A DNA stretch of 45,754 bases from Actinobacteria bacterium Ga0077541 (lineage in GTDB: Bacteria > Actinomycetota > Thermoleophilia > Miltoncostaeales > Miltoncostaeaceae). This document shows positions 12,043 to 20,328 of this stretch, piece by piece (within the stretch, counting starts at the first letter, position 1; each line of letters begins with the position of its first letter). The notes under the pieces were generated by a model, which saw only the letters and a list, made by a program, of their open reading frames with translations, was not told the origin of the DNA and ran no database searches. Made by a program: the position numbers and the translations under genes. The stretch lies in the NCBI GenBank assembly GCA_001464995.1, contig LNEQ01000110.1, positions 1 through 45,754 of the forward strand, in the 5' to 3' direction.

Positions 12043-12311
12043 CCGTCACCTCTCCCGAAGAAGCGCGAGCGCACGAGCCGCGCGATCACCAGCCCTGCGA
12101 CGGCCCCGGCCATCGCCGACAGGGCGATCACCCAGATCAGGGAGATCGAGGCCGAGAAGAAGACGAACGAGACCTCGACGTTCCCGCTGTTCTCGACGAT
12201 GAAGAGGAGAACCAGGCTCGCGAGGAGCACCAGCCCGCCGACCAGGGCGATCTGGCGCACCTGGCGCTCGTCGAGACCGTTGCGGTCCGGGCCCTCGTCC
12301 GGCGCCGCCAC
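12039..12311 (-). CDS. LapA/DUF1049-like small membrane protein
   Basis: 90 residues with a short charged N-terminus (DEGPDRNGLDERQVRQ), two hydrophobic helices (VGGLVLLASLVLLFIVENS and ISLIWVIALSAMAGAVAGLV) and a basic tail (ARLVRSRFFGRG). This is the two-helix LapA (DUF1049) layout, in which the NSGNVEV loop faces outward. In E. coli the LapA family works with LapB in controlling envelope lipid synthesis; a role in this organism is unknown. GTG 12311, five bases after the aminotransferase stop, is the chosen start; longer versions would overlap that gene. Confidence 0.8.
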   Translation of the reverse strand: MAAPDEGPDRNGLDERQVRQIALVGGLVLLASLVLLFIVENSGNVEVSFVFFSASISLIWVIALSAMAGAVAGLVIARLVRSRFFGRGDG

Positions 12312-12316
12312 CCGGC

Positions 12317-13414
12317 CTACCGCGACGCGACGGCGGCGTCGCGGAAGACCGCGCCGAGCCGCTCCATGCCCTCCTCGATCTCCGCCGGGCTGACGCCGCT
12401 GTATGCCAGCCGGAGGGTCCGCTCGCCGCCCTCGAGGACGCAATCGCTGCCCTTGACGTAGGCGATGCCCGCGGCGGCCGCATCGTCGAACAGCGCGTCG
12501 GCCGACACGCCCTCGGGAAGCGTGACCCAGCAGAAGAAGCCGCCGAGCGGCGGGACGCAGCGCGAGCCCTCGGGCAGATGCCGCATGCCGCGCATCATCG
12601 CGTCACGGCGCTCGCGCATCAGGCCCGTCACGGTGTCGATGTTGGCCTGGAGGCCTCCCGCCGAGATCAGCTGGGAGACCGCGGCCTCGGAGAGCAGGGC
12701 GGGCGAGATGTAGGTGCGCGAGGCGGCCGCCGCGAGGGTCGCGGCGATGTCCGGCGGCGACACGAGGTAGCCGACCCGGAGGCCCGGGGCGACGGTCTTC
12801 GAGAACGAGGAGGTGAAGATCACGCGGCCGGGTCCGGCCGTCTCCCAGATCCCGGGGATGGCGTCGCCCTCGAAGCGGAGCTTGCCGTAGGGATCGTCCT
12901 CGAGGATCAGGATGTCGTACCGGTCGCAGACCTCGACGAGCGCCCGGCGGCGCTCGGCCGACAGCGTGGCGCCCGAGGGGTTCTGGAAGTTCGGGATCGT
13001 GTAGACCAGCTTCGGGACGCGGCCGGCCGCACAGGCCTCCGCGAGCGCCTCGACCACCATGCCGTCGTCGTCGACCGGGATCGGCAGCACCTCCATGTCG
13101 TGGAGGCGTAGCTGGAGGAGGGCGCGATCGTAGGTCGGGCTCTCGACCGCGACGAGGTCGCCCGGCGACAGGAGCGTCTCGAGGAGGAACACGAAACCCT
13201 GGAGCGAGCCGTTGGTGACAAGCACCTGGTCGGCGGTCGCGCCGTGCTCGGCGGCCAGCGCCTCGCGCAGCGGCGGATAGCCGTGGCCCGTGCCGTAGGA
13301 GAGGATCCTGACCGCGTCGGCGGCGAGCGCGTCGCGTGTGCAGGCGGCGATCAGATCACCGGAGAGGGCCTCGGGGCACGGGGCCCCACGCGCAAAGGAG
13401 ATCGACGTCGCCAC
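12317..13414 (-). CDS. PLP-dependent aminotransferase, fold type I (AAT-I / LysN-MocR-like)
   Basis: 365-residue aminotransferase. The substrate-side start (SISFARGAPCPE), SYGTGHGYPPLRE, the PNFQNPSG asparagine, ILEDDPYGKLRF with the pyridine-N Asp, and SSFSKTVAPGLRVGY with PLP lysine K206 match the 2-aminoadipate/aromatic/multi-substrate group close to MocR domains. There is no N-terminal GntR HTH, so it is an enzyme rather than a regulator. The start is GTG 13414. TAGACT ends 8 bases before it and could be a -10 for a near-leaderless transcript; its TAG is also the stop of the upstream gene. The exact amino acid substrate is undetermined. Confidence 0.9.
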   Translation of the reverse strand: MATSISFARGAPCPEALSGDLIAACTRDALAADAVRILSYGTGHGYPPLREALAAEHGATADQVLVTNGSLQGFVFLLETLLSPGDLVAVESPTYDRALLQLRLHDMEVLPIPVDDDGMVVEALAEACAAGRVPKLVYTIPNFQNPSGATLSAERRRALVEVCDRYDILILEDDPYGKLRFEGDAIPGIWETAGPGRVIFTSSFSKTVAPGLRVGYLVSPPDIAATLAAAASRTYISPALLSEAAVSQLISAGGLQANIDTVTGLMRERRDAMMRGMRHLPEGSRCVPPLGGFFCWVTLPEGVSADALFDDAAAAGIAYVKGSDCVLEGGERTLRLAYSGVSPAEIEEGMERLGAVFRDAAVASR

Positions 13415-13425
13415 GGTGGCGGAGT

Positions 13426-15327
13426 CTAGCCGACGCGCGCCACCGCGGCCTGGGGCCGCGCCTTCTGCCGTGCCTTCGCCTTGGCGGCGTTCCGCCGGAT
13501 CGTCTTCGCGCTCACGACGCAGAAGTTGCTGATGCCGAGGGGCTCGGCCGTGAACGAGCTGCCCGTGTAGGGCCAGACGCGCCAGACGTAGCACTGCCCG
13601 GGCGCGAGCTTCTTCGGCGAGCGGTAGCGCGTGGCTCGCGGGAAGCCCGAGTGGATCTTCGTGATCGTGGCGGCCTTGCCGACCCGCAGCTTCACGACGC
13701 GGAAGACCTGGACGTTGTAGAGAGTGGTCCCGGCCGGGCCCTTCTTCCAGCGGAAGATCGGGCGGAGGGTGGCGACGGTGCGGCCGGCCGAGGGGGTCAG
13801 CCGGGCGGCGTTCAGCCGCGGCAGCGGCGTCGTCCGCCGGTTGGGAGCCGCGACGGTGACCCCGGGGGGCAGCTGCACCGTGAAGGCCTCCGAGGCCGGA
13901 GCCGACACGTTGCCCGCGGGATCGACCTGGGTCACGGAGAACGTGTAGGCACCGGAGGGCAGCGCGCCGACCCCGGCCGACGTCGCCGGAGTGTCGGAGG
14001 GGCCTCTCACGACGGCTCCGGCCCCGTCGCTCACCCGCCAGCGCGAGAAGGCGCCGGTCTCGGTCGTCCAGGCGAACGCGGCCGGGGTGGCCGTGGGGTT
14101 CGCGGGGCGCCCGGTGATCACGGGCGGGGCCGGGGGCACCGTGTCGACCGAGAAGCCCTGGGTCGCCTCGGGACCCTGGGCGCCGAGCGCCGTGACCTGG
14201 GACACGCGGAACGTGTACTCGCCGTCGGGGAGCGCCGCCAGCGTCACCTGCCGCGCCGCCCCCTCGCCCTCCTGGACGGGCTCGGTCCCGCCGACGGCGG
14301 TGACGTCCCATGAGAACCGCGGCTCCGCGCCGCTCCATGTGAAGGTCGGGGTGGTCGAGCGGGTCGGCCCCGCCGGCCCCGCCGTGATCGCCGGCGCCGC
14401 GGAGGGCGGCGCGGGGTCGATCGTGAACGTCCGCGCGGCCGAGTCGCGCGTGTTGCCGGCGTTGTCGACGAACCGGACGAACCAGCGGATCGACACGGCC
14501 TCCGGGAGCGGGCTGGTGCGGACGTTCCTCACCACCTGGACGGCGTTGCCGGCGGCGCGGGCGATGATCTGGTCGGAGACCCCGCTCCAGCGCGCGTACA
14601 CCTCGAAGCGGTTGTTCCCGGAGGTCGGGTCGGTCAGCCGGGCCCACCGGAAGGTGGGCTCGCCCGCGACGCGGGCGGCGTTCGACGGGCTGGCGATCGC
14701 CGGGAGCGGCGTGCCGTTGTCGAAGTCGAACGCGGGCGTGACACCGGGCGCACTGGCGTTGCCGGCGCCGTCGGTCGCGACCTGACGGGCGACCCCGCCC
14801 CCCCGCGCGGTGGTGATGACCTGGTCCGGGCAGACGGCACCGGAGGGGTCGGCGCAGGACCAGTCGATCGTCAGCGACCGGTACCAGCCGTTGGTGCCGT
14901 TCGGGCGTGCCGGGACGAAGCGGGCCGTCGGGGGCTCGGGCGGCGTCCGATCGACGCGGATCGACGCGGTCGCGTAGTCACTGGCGGTCGTGCCGCCCGT
15001 CAGCGGGTCCTGCTGCACCGCGCGCACGCGGAGGTAGTGGACACCCTCGGTGAGACCCGTCGCCACGAAGGGCGACGCGATCGGCGCGGCCGGCGCCTCC
15101 GCGGCGGATGCGGTGATGCCGCCCTCGAAGCCCACCAGCGAGTTGAGCGGGTCGGGCGTGGCGGAGAACGTGAAGGTCCAGTCGGCGGCCTGGCTCGGGC
15201 TGGCCGGGCTGACCGAGACCGAGGGGGGCGCGATCGCGACGGCGGTCGGCGCCACGCCGAGCGCGCCCATCGCGAGGCTCACCAGCCACGCGAGCGCGGC
15301 CTGACTCCTGGTGGGTCGCCGACTCAC
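13426..15327 (-). CDS. Secreted multi-Ig-like-domain protein
   Basis: 633 residues beginning at GTG with a signal peptide (SRRPTRSQAALAWLVSLAMGAL, cleavage around VAPTAVA). The body is a chain of about five beta-sandwich Ig-like repeats marked by recurrent DRTPPEPP / DPAPPSAAP / DTVPPAPPVITGRPANP linkers and by YTFRVSQV, YTFSVTQVDPAGNVSAP and similar strands, as in bacterial Ig-like or fibronectin-type exoproteins. The last 60 residues are very basic (AKTIRRNAAKAKARQKARPQ), perhaps binding wall polymers. No LPXTG anchor is seen. A surface or matrix role is likely; the partner is unknown. It lies next to another secreted protein, the putative thioester protein. Confidence 0.8.
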   Translation of the reverse strand: MSRRPTRSQAALAWLVSLAMGALGVAPTAVAIAPPSVSVSPASPSQAADWTFTFSATPDPLNSLVGFEGGITASAAEAPAAPIASPFVATGLTEGVHYLRVRAVQQDPLTGGTTASDYATASIRVDRTPPEPPTARFVPARPNGTNGWYRSLTIDWSCADPSGAVCPDQVITTARGGGVARQVATDGAGNASAPGVTPAFDFDNGTPLPAIASPSNAARVAGEPTFRWARLTDPTSGNNRFEVYARWSGVSDQIIARAAGNAVQVVRNVRTSPLPEAVSIRWFVRFVDNAGNTRDSAARTFTIDPAPPSAAPAITAGPAGPTRSTTPTFTWSGAEPRFSWDVTAVGGTEPVQEGEGAARQVTLAALPDGEYTFRVSQVTALGAQGPEATQGFSVDTVPPAPPVITGRPANPTATPAAFAWTTETGAFSRWRVSDGAGAVVRGPSDTPATSAGVGALPSGAYTFSVTQVDPAGNVSAPASEAFTVQLPPGVTVAAPNRRTTPLPRLNAARLTPSAGRTVATLRPIFRWKKGPAGTTLYNVQVFRVVKLRVGKAATITKIHSGFPRATRYRSPKKLAPGQCYVWRVWPYTGSSFTAEPLGISNFCVVSAKTIRRNAAKAKARQKARPQAAVARVG

Positions 15328-15336
15328 AACGAGTCG

Positions 15337-15342
15337 ATTCTA
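15337..15342 (-). promoter_or_regulatory. -10 element for the Ig-like protein gene
   Basis: TAGAAT (5 of 6 to TATAAT) ends 9 bases before the GTG at 15327, leaving at most a 2-3 base leader. I see no clear -35. Confidence 0.4.
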
Positions 15343-15370
15343 TGCCCGGCAGGCCTTTGCGCCCACGATC

Positions 15371-15418
15371 GCAACCCACCCGATGGTCCAGGTCCGGCCT
15401 TCCGGACGACTGGGTTGC
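15371..15418. other. Nested inverted repeat in the intergenic region
   Basis: GCAACCCA (15371-15378) pairs with TGGGTTGC (15411-15418), and inside it GTCCGG (15392-15397) pairs with CCGGAC (15402-15407) around CCTT. It lies between the putative terminator of the thioester gene and the promoter of the Ig-like gene, so it could be an operator or part of a compound terminator. Confidence 0.45.
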
Positions 15419-15438
15419 GGATCGCGGTAGAACCGCTG

Positions 15439-15471
15439 GCAGGGCCGGGCGCCGAGGCGCGCCGGCCCTGC
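15439..15471 (-). terminator. Hairpin after the thioester-domain gene
   Basis: GCAGGGCCGG (15439-15448) pairs with CCGGCCCTGC (15462-15471), with extra GC pairing inside. It starts 13 bases beyond the stop codon of the gene ending at 15484. There is no T run, as is common for terminators in high-GC actinobacteria. Confidence 0.5.
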
Positions 15472-15483
15472 CGCAGAACCCTG

Positions 15484-16806
15484 CTAGCCGGTCACCGCCG
15501 GCTGCACCCGGCGCACCAGCGGACGGAAGACCGTCGCCGCGCGGGCGCTGACGGGACGGACGTTGGTCGCCGAGACCGTCGCGGTGTTCACGCGCGAGCC
15601 GCGCACGTTGGCGTTGGCCACCAGCGTGACGACCACGGTACGGCTCTGGCCCGGGGCCAGCGTGCCGATCCGGAAGGTCGCGGTCCCGTTGGAGATCGTG
15701 CGTGCGCGCGAGGCCCCCACGAAGGAGAGGCCGCGCGGCATGCGGTCACGGAGCACGACGTTGCGCAGCGTGACCGTGCCGGAGTTGCGGACGGTGATGC
15801 GGTAGCGCACGTTCGACAGGACGCTGGCCCGGGCCGGCGCCGTCTTGGTGATCGCCACCCGCGGGGTGGGCGCCTGGGCGCCCGGGACCGCCGGCGGGGG
15901 GGTCGGCGCGGGAGGCGTCGGGACCGGCGCCGCCTGGAACACGACCTGCGTGTTGGCGGCGAGGGTGGTCGGCTCGGCGGCGGCCGTCGGCTGGGGACGG
16001 GTCTCCGGGTCGGTCGGGTTGATGTTGATGAGGCGACCGTCACCGGGCGTGCTGGCGCTGATGCCGACGGTGCCCGCACCGGCCGACGTCAGCGTGGTGG
16101 TGGCGAAGCCACCCGCGCCGACCGTCAGCTGGGTCGCGGCGAGGGTGCCCGCTCCGGACGTGACCGACAGCGTCACCACGGCACCGGGACGGCCGAAGAC
16201 CGTCACGGTCGAGGTGGTCGCGCCGACGGCCGGGGTCACGGCGGACATGGTGAGCGACGCGGGCGTGGCGGTGGCGGCCAGCGCCTCGTCCACCAGGGCG
16301 CGGGCAGCCGTGTTCAGGGCGGGGTCGTTGGTCGGCGCCGTCTGGCTGATCTGACCGTCCACGAGGAGCCAGGCCGCGATCTGCGCGATGGCCGCGGCCT
16401 CGATCTTCTCCGGGCTCGGAGCGCCCGAGGGGGCCCGGTTCAGGAGGATCCAGGTGAGCGCCCGCGCAGCCGGGGTCGACGGGGGCTCGGAGATGGTCGT
16501 CTCGACCGGCTCGGCGGCCGTCGAGAAGATCCGGCTCGTGTCGGTGCAGAAGCCGACGTAGGCGGCTCCGTCGATCGTGAAGTTCAGGGTGCCCGCGATG
16601 CCGCCGCCGGAGATCGTGCCCCCGCCGGCGGTGAAGAGGGTCAGGCCGGTCCGCTCGAGGTCGGGTGTCGCCCCCGCGCTCCCGCCGATCCAGGCCTGAG
16701 TCGCGGGGGCGGCGGATGCCTGCCCGGCGAACACGGCGACCGCGGCGAGCACGAGCGCCAGCACCGCACCCCTCACGCGCCTCCGTGCCTTGATCGAATG
16801 TGCCAT
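15484..16806 (-). CDS. Secreted protein with putative thioester (TQXA) domain and DUF11 domain
   Basis: 440 residues. The signal peptide (basic KARRRVRG, then a 20-residue hydrophobic core, cleavage near GQASA) is followed by a region resembling a thioester domain: YVGFCTDTSRIF (C87) and about 55 residues later AIAQIAAWLLVDGQ (Q142). In surface thioester proteins such a Cys and Gln form an internal bond that can attach covalently to host or matrix amines. A Pro/Ala-rich linker (PTPPAPTPPPAVP) leads to a DUF11 beta-sandwich (TKTAPARASVLSNVRYRITV to the C-terminus). No LPXTG sorting signal is present. ATG 16806 has GGGGGA upstream. The TED assignment needs structural confirmation. Confidence 0.7.
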   Translation of the reverse strand: MAHSIKARRRVRGAVLALVLAAVAVFAGQASAAPATQAWIGGSAGATPDLERTGLTLFTAGGGTISGGGIAGTLNFTIDGAAYVGFCTDTSRIFSTAAEPVETTISEPPSTPAARALTWILLNRAPSGAPSPEKIEAAAIAQIAAWLLVDGQISQTAPTNDPALNTAARALVDEALAATATPASLTMSAVTPAVGATTSTVTVFGRPGAVVTLSVTSGAGTLAATQLTVGAGGFATTTLTSAGAGTVGISASTPGDGRLININPTDPETRPQPTAAAEPTTLAANTQVVFQAAPVPTPPAPTPPPAVPGAQAPTPRVAITKTAPARASVLSNVRYRITVRNSGTVTLRNVVLRDRMPRGLSFVGASRARTISNGTATFRIGTLAPGQSRTVVVTLVANANVRGSRVNTATVSATNVRPVSARAATVFRPLVRRVQPAVTG

Positions 16807-16886
16807 CTGAAGTCCCCCAAAGCAGTCGAAATCGCCGAGACGGAATCCGCCGCGGGCGCTGATCTTCCCGATTCGGCGGCAGAATA

Positions 16887-16892
16887 TGTCAA
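16887..16892 (-). promoter_or_regulatory. Isolated -35-like TTGACA before the thioester-domain gene
   Basis: A perfect TTGACA on the minus strand lies about 80 bases upstream of ATG 16806, in a locally AT-rich patch. The -10 is weak: GAAGAT with a 19-base spacer is the best available. Confidence 0.3.
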
Positions 16893-16935
16893 AAGCGTCG
16901 CGAACGCGCACCCCCGGTGTATAGCCCGAACCTCT

Positions 16936-16962
16936 CCGACCCCCTCGCGCGGGTGGGGTCGG
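16936..16962 (-). terminator. Hairpin between truA and the thioester-domain gene
   Basis: CCGACCCC pairs with GGGGTCGG (16936-16943 and 16955-16962) about 80 bases after the truA stop. No T run follows on either strand, so it could be a high-GC terminator of the alpha operon or a regulatory palindrome. Confidence 0.35.
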
Positions 16963-17040
16963 CGCCTCCCGGACGACGTCCGTGCCTGCCGGTCGTCGGC
17001 ATCGCGGGCCCCCCGTATAGCCGGGGTCCACCGGCCGCGC

Positions 17041-17799
17041 TCAGCCCGCCGCGGAACCGCTGGGCGCGTAACGGACCGCGACCAGCGTGAGCGGATGGGC
17101 CGGCGCGGTCGGCCCTGCGGCACCGCGGGGGGCGCCCTCGAGCAGGGGCCGCACCCGCTCGGCGGCCCACAGCCCGCGGCCGACCAGGAGCAGGGTGCCC
17201 ACGACCACTCGCACCATGTGCCTCAGGAAGGCATCCGCCTCGATCACGAACACGAGCTCATCGCCGCACGACCGCCACTCGCTGATCGTCACGGTCCTGT
17301 CGAAGAAGACGTGCTCGGTGCGGGTCGGCGTGAAGGCGCGAAGGTCGTGGGTGCCCACCAGGAGCGCGGCGGCGGCGTTCAGGGCCCCCCGGTCGAGGGG
17401 ACCGGGGTGGTGGAGGACACGGCCGCGGCGCAGCGCCGACGGCGGACCGCAGAGCACCCGGTACTCATAGCGGCGCGCCTGCGCGTCGCGGCGCGCGTCG
17501 AAGCCGGGCGCGGCCTCGGAGACCGCCGACACCGACAGGTCGGGCGGTAGGAGCCCGGCCAGGCCACGCAGGATCCGGGCGGCGGGCAGGTCGCTGACGG
17601 TGCTCAGGCTGGCGACCTGGCCCGAGGCGTGGACCCCGGCGTCCGTCCGGCCGGCCACGACGAGCCGCACCGGCTCGCGCAGCAGAACGCCGAGGACCGC
17701 CGAGAGCGTGCCCTCGACGGTCCTCAGACCCGGCTGGGCGGCCCAGCCGGAGAACTCCGCGCCGTCATACTCCAGATCCAGCCGGAGAACGCGGGACAT
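17041..17799 (-). CDS. truA: tRNA pseudouridine(38-40) synthase
   Basis: Isomerises U38-U40 in the tRNA anticodon stem. The 252-residue protein has the catalytic Asp D53 in GRTDAGVHA, YDGAEFSGWAAQPGLRTVEG near the N-terminus, ARRYEYRV, and the C-terminal FLRHMVRVVVGTLLLVG. It begins 31 bases after rplQ, the usual last gene of the alpha operon, with a hairpin between them. ATG 17799 (MSRVLRLDLEYDG) gives the normal family N-terminus. Confidence 0.96.
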   Translation of the reverse strand: MSRVLRLDLEYDGAEFSGWAAQPGLRTVEGTLSAVLGVLLREPVRLVVAGRTDAGVHASGQVASLSTVSDLPAARILRGLAGLLPPDLSVSAVSEAAPGFDARRDAQARRYEYRVLCGPPSALRRGRVLHHPGPLDRGALNAAAALLVGTHDLRAFTPTRTEHVFFDRTVTISEWRSCGDELVFVIEADAFLRHMVRVVVGTLLLVGRGLWAAERVRPLLEGAPRGAAGPTAPAHPLTLVAVRYAPSGSAAG

Positions 17800-17804
17800 A
17801 CCTG

Positions 17805-17830
17805 GCGTCCCGGCGGAGGAGTCGGGACGC
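17805..17830 (-). terminator. Hairpin between rplQ and truA
   Basis: An 8-bp perfect stem GCGTCCCG/CGGGACGC with a 10-base loop begins right after the rplQ stop and ends 5 bases before the truA ATG. No T run follows. It could lower truA expression relative to rplQ by partial termination or by burying the ribosome-binding region. Confidence 0.35.
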
Positions 17831-18208
17831 TCAGCGCGCGGGCGCGGCCTCGACGTCCTTGGAGAGCTCGAGGAGCACCATCGGCGCCGCATCACCCTGA
17901 CGCGGGCCCAGCTTCAGCACGCGGGTGTAGCCACCCTGGACGTCGCTGAAGGCGGGTCCGATCACGTCGAACAGGCGGTACGTGATGTCCTTGTTGCGCA
18001 GCAGGGCGATCGCCTGCCGGCGCGAGTGCAGTGTGTTCTCCTTGGCCAGGGTGATCGCCTTCTCGGCGACGCCCCGCGCGAGGCGGGCCTTGGCTTCGGT
18101 GGTCTGGATGCGGCCGTGCGTCAGAAGGGCGGTGGCGAGGTTCGATGCCAGCGCCTTCCGGTGCGAGGGGCTCCGGTTGAGCTTGGGTCCTTGATTACGG
18201 TGGCGCAC
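17831..18208 (-). CDS. rplQ: 50S ribosomal protein L17 (bL17)
   Basis: 125 residues. MRHRNQGPKLNRSPSHRKAL and the LATALLTHGRIQTTEAKA segment are the bL17 signature. It assembles around the peptide-tunnel exit of the large subunit. It follows rpoA by 25 bases as in most bacteria. The short C-terminal AAPAR tail is unremarkable. Confidence 0.97.
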   Translation of the reverse strand: MRHRNQGPKLNRSPSHRKALASNLATALLTHGRIQTTEAKARLARGVAEKAITLAKENTLHSRRQAIALLRNKDITYRLFDVIGPAFSDVQGGYTRVLKLGPRQGDAAPMVLLELSKDVEAAPAR

Positions 18209-18233
18209 GGTGGTCTCCCGGTCTGAAGAGGAC

Positions 18234-19175
18234 TCAGTCCTCGTCGCTGCGAAGGCCGAGGCCGTGCGCAGCGAGGTTCTCCTTGACCTCTTCGATGCTC
18301 TTCTTTCCGAAGTTCGGGATGGCCGAGAGCTCGGCCTCCGACTTCGAGATCAGGTCGCCGATGGTCTCGACTCCCACCCGCTTGAGGCAGTTGTAGGAGC
18401 GCACTCCGAGCTCCAGCTCCTCGATCATGATGTCGTGCATACCGCCGCCGGGCGGCGGCTCCTCGACGACCGGCTCCCCGAGCAGCTTGGTGCTGTCCGG
18501 GTCGGCGAAGATCGCCAGACGGCCGATCAGCGTCTCGGCGGCCTCAGACAGGGCGGCGCGGGGATCGACGCTGCCGTCGGTCTGGATCTCGAGCGTCAGC
18601 TTGTCGTAGTCCGTGCGCTGACCGACGCGCGCGGCGCTGATCTCGTACCGGACCCGCAGGACCGGCGAGAAGTTGGAGTCGACCGGGATGACGCCGATGG
18701 TGGTGCCCGGGCCCTTGTTCTGCTCGGCGGGCACGTAGCCGCGGCCGCGGGCGATCATGAGCACCATGTCGAGGCGGTGACCGGCCTCGAGGTTCCCGAT
18801 CTCGAGCTCAGGGTTGAGGATCTCGAGGTCCGCCGGCGCGGAGATGTCGGCGGCGGTGACGGGGCCGGGGCCGACCTTCGACAGCTCGACCTCGATCTCG
18901 CCGACCTCACCGTGGAGGCGGCACACCAGCTCGCGCAGGTTGAGGATGACGTCGGTGACGTCCTCGCGCAGGCCGGGGATCGTGGTGAACTCGTGCTGCA
19001 CGCCCTCGATGCGGACCGAGGTGACGGCCGCGCCCTCGAGCGAGGAGAGCAGCACCCTCCGGAGGCTGTTGCCGAACGTGTGGCCGAAGCCGCGGTCGAG
19101 CGGCTCGACCTCGAAGCGGCCCACCAGCTCGCTGATGGGCTCGTAGGTCATGCGGGGGGACTGGATGTCGAGCAC
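18234..19175 (-). CDS. rpoA: DNA-directed RNA polymerase subunit alpha
   Basis: 313 residues from GTG 19175. The N-terminal dimerisation domain contains PLDRGFGHTFGNSLRRVLLSS. A Pro/Gly linker (VVEEPPPGGG) leads to the C-terminal domain with VRSYNCLKRVGVETIGDL, which keeps the UP-element-binding Arg, and the HhH NFGKKSIEEVKENL. GTG 19175 (VLDIQSPRMTYEP) is preferred over ATG 19196 because it aligns with the usual actinobacterial start and has a GA-rich site about 6 bases before it. The 117-base gap from rpsD holds only a CGGCCCGGGCCG palindrome. Confidence 0.97.
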   Translation of the reverse strand: MLDIQSPRMTYEPISELVGRFEVEPLDRGFGHTFGNSLRRVLLSSLEGAAVTSVRIEGVQHEFTTIPGLREDVTDVILNLRELVCRLHGEVGEIEVELSKVGPGPVTAADISAPADLEILNPELEIGNLEAGHRLDMVLMIARGRGYVPAEQNKGPGTTIGVIPVDSNFSPVLRVRYEISAARVGQRTDYDKLTLEIQTDGSVDPRAALSEAAETLIGRLAIFADPDSTKLLGEPVVEEPPPGGGMHDIMIEELELGVRSYNCLKRVGVETIGDLISKSEAELSAIPNFGKKSIEEVKENLAAHGLGLRSDED

Positions 19176-19292
19176 GTGATCTCTCTTCTCCGGCATCGGC
19201 CGGATCGTGGTACTGACGCGGTCCGTGGGCCGGCGCATCGGCGTGCCGTCCGCGCGTCACGGACGACTGCCATCGCGACCGGCCCGGGCCGT

Positions 19293-19895
19293 TTACTTCG
19301 AGTAGAGCTCCACGATGAGCTGCTCGCTCACGGGGGTGTCGATCTCGGAGCGCTCGGGGGCCTTGAGGACCTTCCCGTTGAGCGCGTCGTAGTCCGCCTG
19401 GAGCCAGGGGGCCACGGCCGCGACCAGCTCGGTCGCCGCGCGCACGACGCCCTCGGCGTTCGAGCCCTGCTTCAGGGTGATGATGTCGTCGGGCTTCACC
19501 TGGTAGCTCGGGATGTCGACCTTCTTCCCGTTGACCCGGAAGTGGCCGTGGTTCACGAGCTGCCGCGACTGGCGGCGGGTCGCCGCGAAGCCGAGGCGGT
19601 ACACGACGTTGTCGAGGCGCATCTCGAGCATCCGCAGGAGGTTCTCGCCGGTGATGCCCGGCTGGCGGCTCGCCTTGGCGTAGTAGCGCCGGAACTGCTT
19701 CTCCAGCACGCCGTAGAAGCGGCGGGTCTTCTGCTTCTCGCGCAGCTGCAGGAGGTACTCGCTCTGGCGGATGCGGCCGCGCCCGTGCTCACCCGGGGGG
19801 TAGGGGCGGCGGTCGAGGTACTTCTGCGCCTTGTCGGTGAGGGCCACGCCCTCACGGCGCGACTGCTTGACCTGGGGTCCGGTGTAGCGCGCCAC
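19293..19895 (-). CDS. rpsD: 30S ribosomal protein S4 (uS4), zinc-free form
   Basis: 200 residues from GTG 19895, two bases after the rpsK stop. MARYTGPQVKQSRREGVALT lacks the zinc-binding cysteines found in the other S4 form, and LVNHGHFRVNGKKVDIPSY is the S4 RNA-binding domain. S4 nucleates 16S rRNA folding and in many bacteria represses the alpha operon. Cysteine-free S4 contrasts with the cysteine-bearing L36 and S14 encoded in the same operons. Confidence 0.97.
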   Translation of the reverse strand: MARYTGPQVKQSRREGVALTDKAQKYLDRRPYPPGEHGRGRIRQSEYLLQLREKQKTRRFYGVLEKQFRRYYAKASRQPGITGENLLRMLEMRLDNVVYRLGFAATRRQSRQLVNHGHFRVNGKKVDIPSYQVKPDDIITLKQGSNAEGVVRAATELVAAVAPWLQADYDALNGKVLKAPERSEIDTPVSEQLIVELYSK

Positions 19896-19897
19896 GG

Positions 19898-20296
19898 CTA
19901 GACCCGCCGCCGCTTGCGGGGGCGGCATCCGTTGTGGGGCACCGGCGAGACGTCGGTCACCGAGGCGACCTCGATGCCGGCGGCCTGCAGGGAGCGGATG
20001 GCGGTCTCGCGGCCCGAACCCGGGCCCTTCACGAAGACGTCCACCTTCTGGAGACCGTGCTCCATCCCCTTGCGCGCAGCCGAGTCGGCGGTGACCTGGG
20101 CGGCGAACGGAGTGCTCTTGCGCGAGCCCTTGAAGCCCGCAGAGCCCGCCGTCTCCCACGCGATCACGTTGCCCTGCTTGTCGGTCAGGGTCACGATCGT
20201 GTTGTTGAACGACGTCTTGATGTGGGCGTTGCCCACGGGGATGTTCTTTCGCGTGCGCCGACGTGTGCGGCCACGGGTCACCTTCTGGCGTGCCAA
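19898..20296 (-). CDS. rpsK: 30S ribosomal protein S11 (uS11)
   Basis: 132 residues. [20 protein letters not shown] and the C-terminal [18 protein letters not shown] are diagnostic. It forms part of the platform of the 30S subunit. The start codon is TTG at 20296, rare for a ribosomal protein, with a good GAGGAG site four bases upstream. The usual short spacer to rpsM is replaced by 193 bases occupied by a foldback element. Confidence 0.97.
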   Translation of the reverse strand: MARQKVTRGRTRRRTRKNIPVGNAHIKTSFNNTIVTLTDKQGNVIAWETAGSAGFKGSRKSTPFAAQVTADSAARKGMEHGLQKVDVFVKGPGSGRETAIRSLQAAGIEVASVTDVSPVPHNGCRPRKRRRV

Positions 20297-20328
20297 CGCG
20301 CTCCTCGGTCCTGTCTGGGGTTCTCGGC

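Noticed and set aside
15037-17550. Long plus-strand open frame opposite the secreted proteins and truA
   Set aside because: Antisense shadow with no domain and highly biased Arg/Gly/Asp composition; the minus strand carries signal peptides and known domains.
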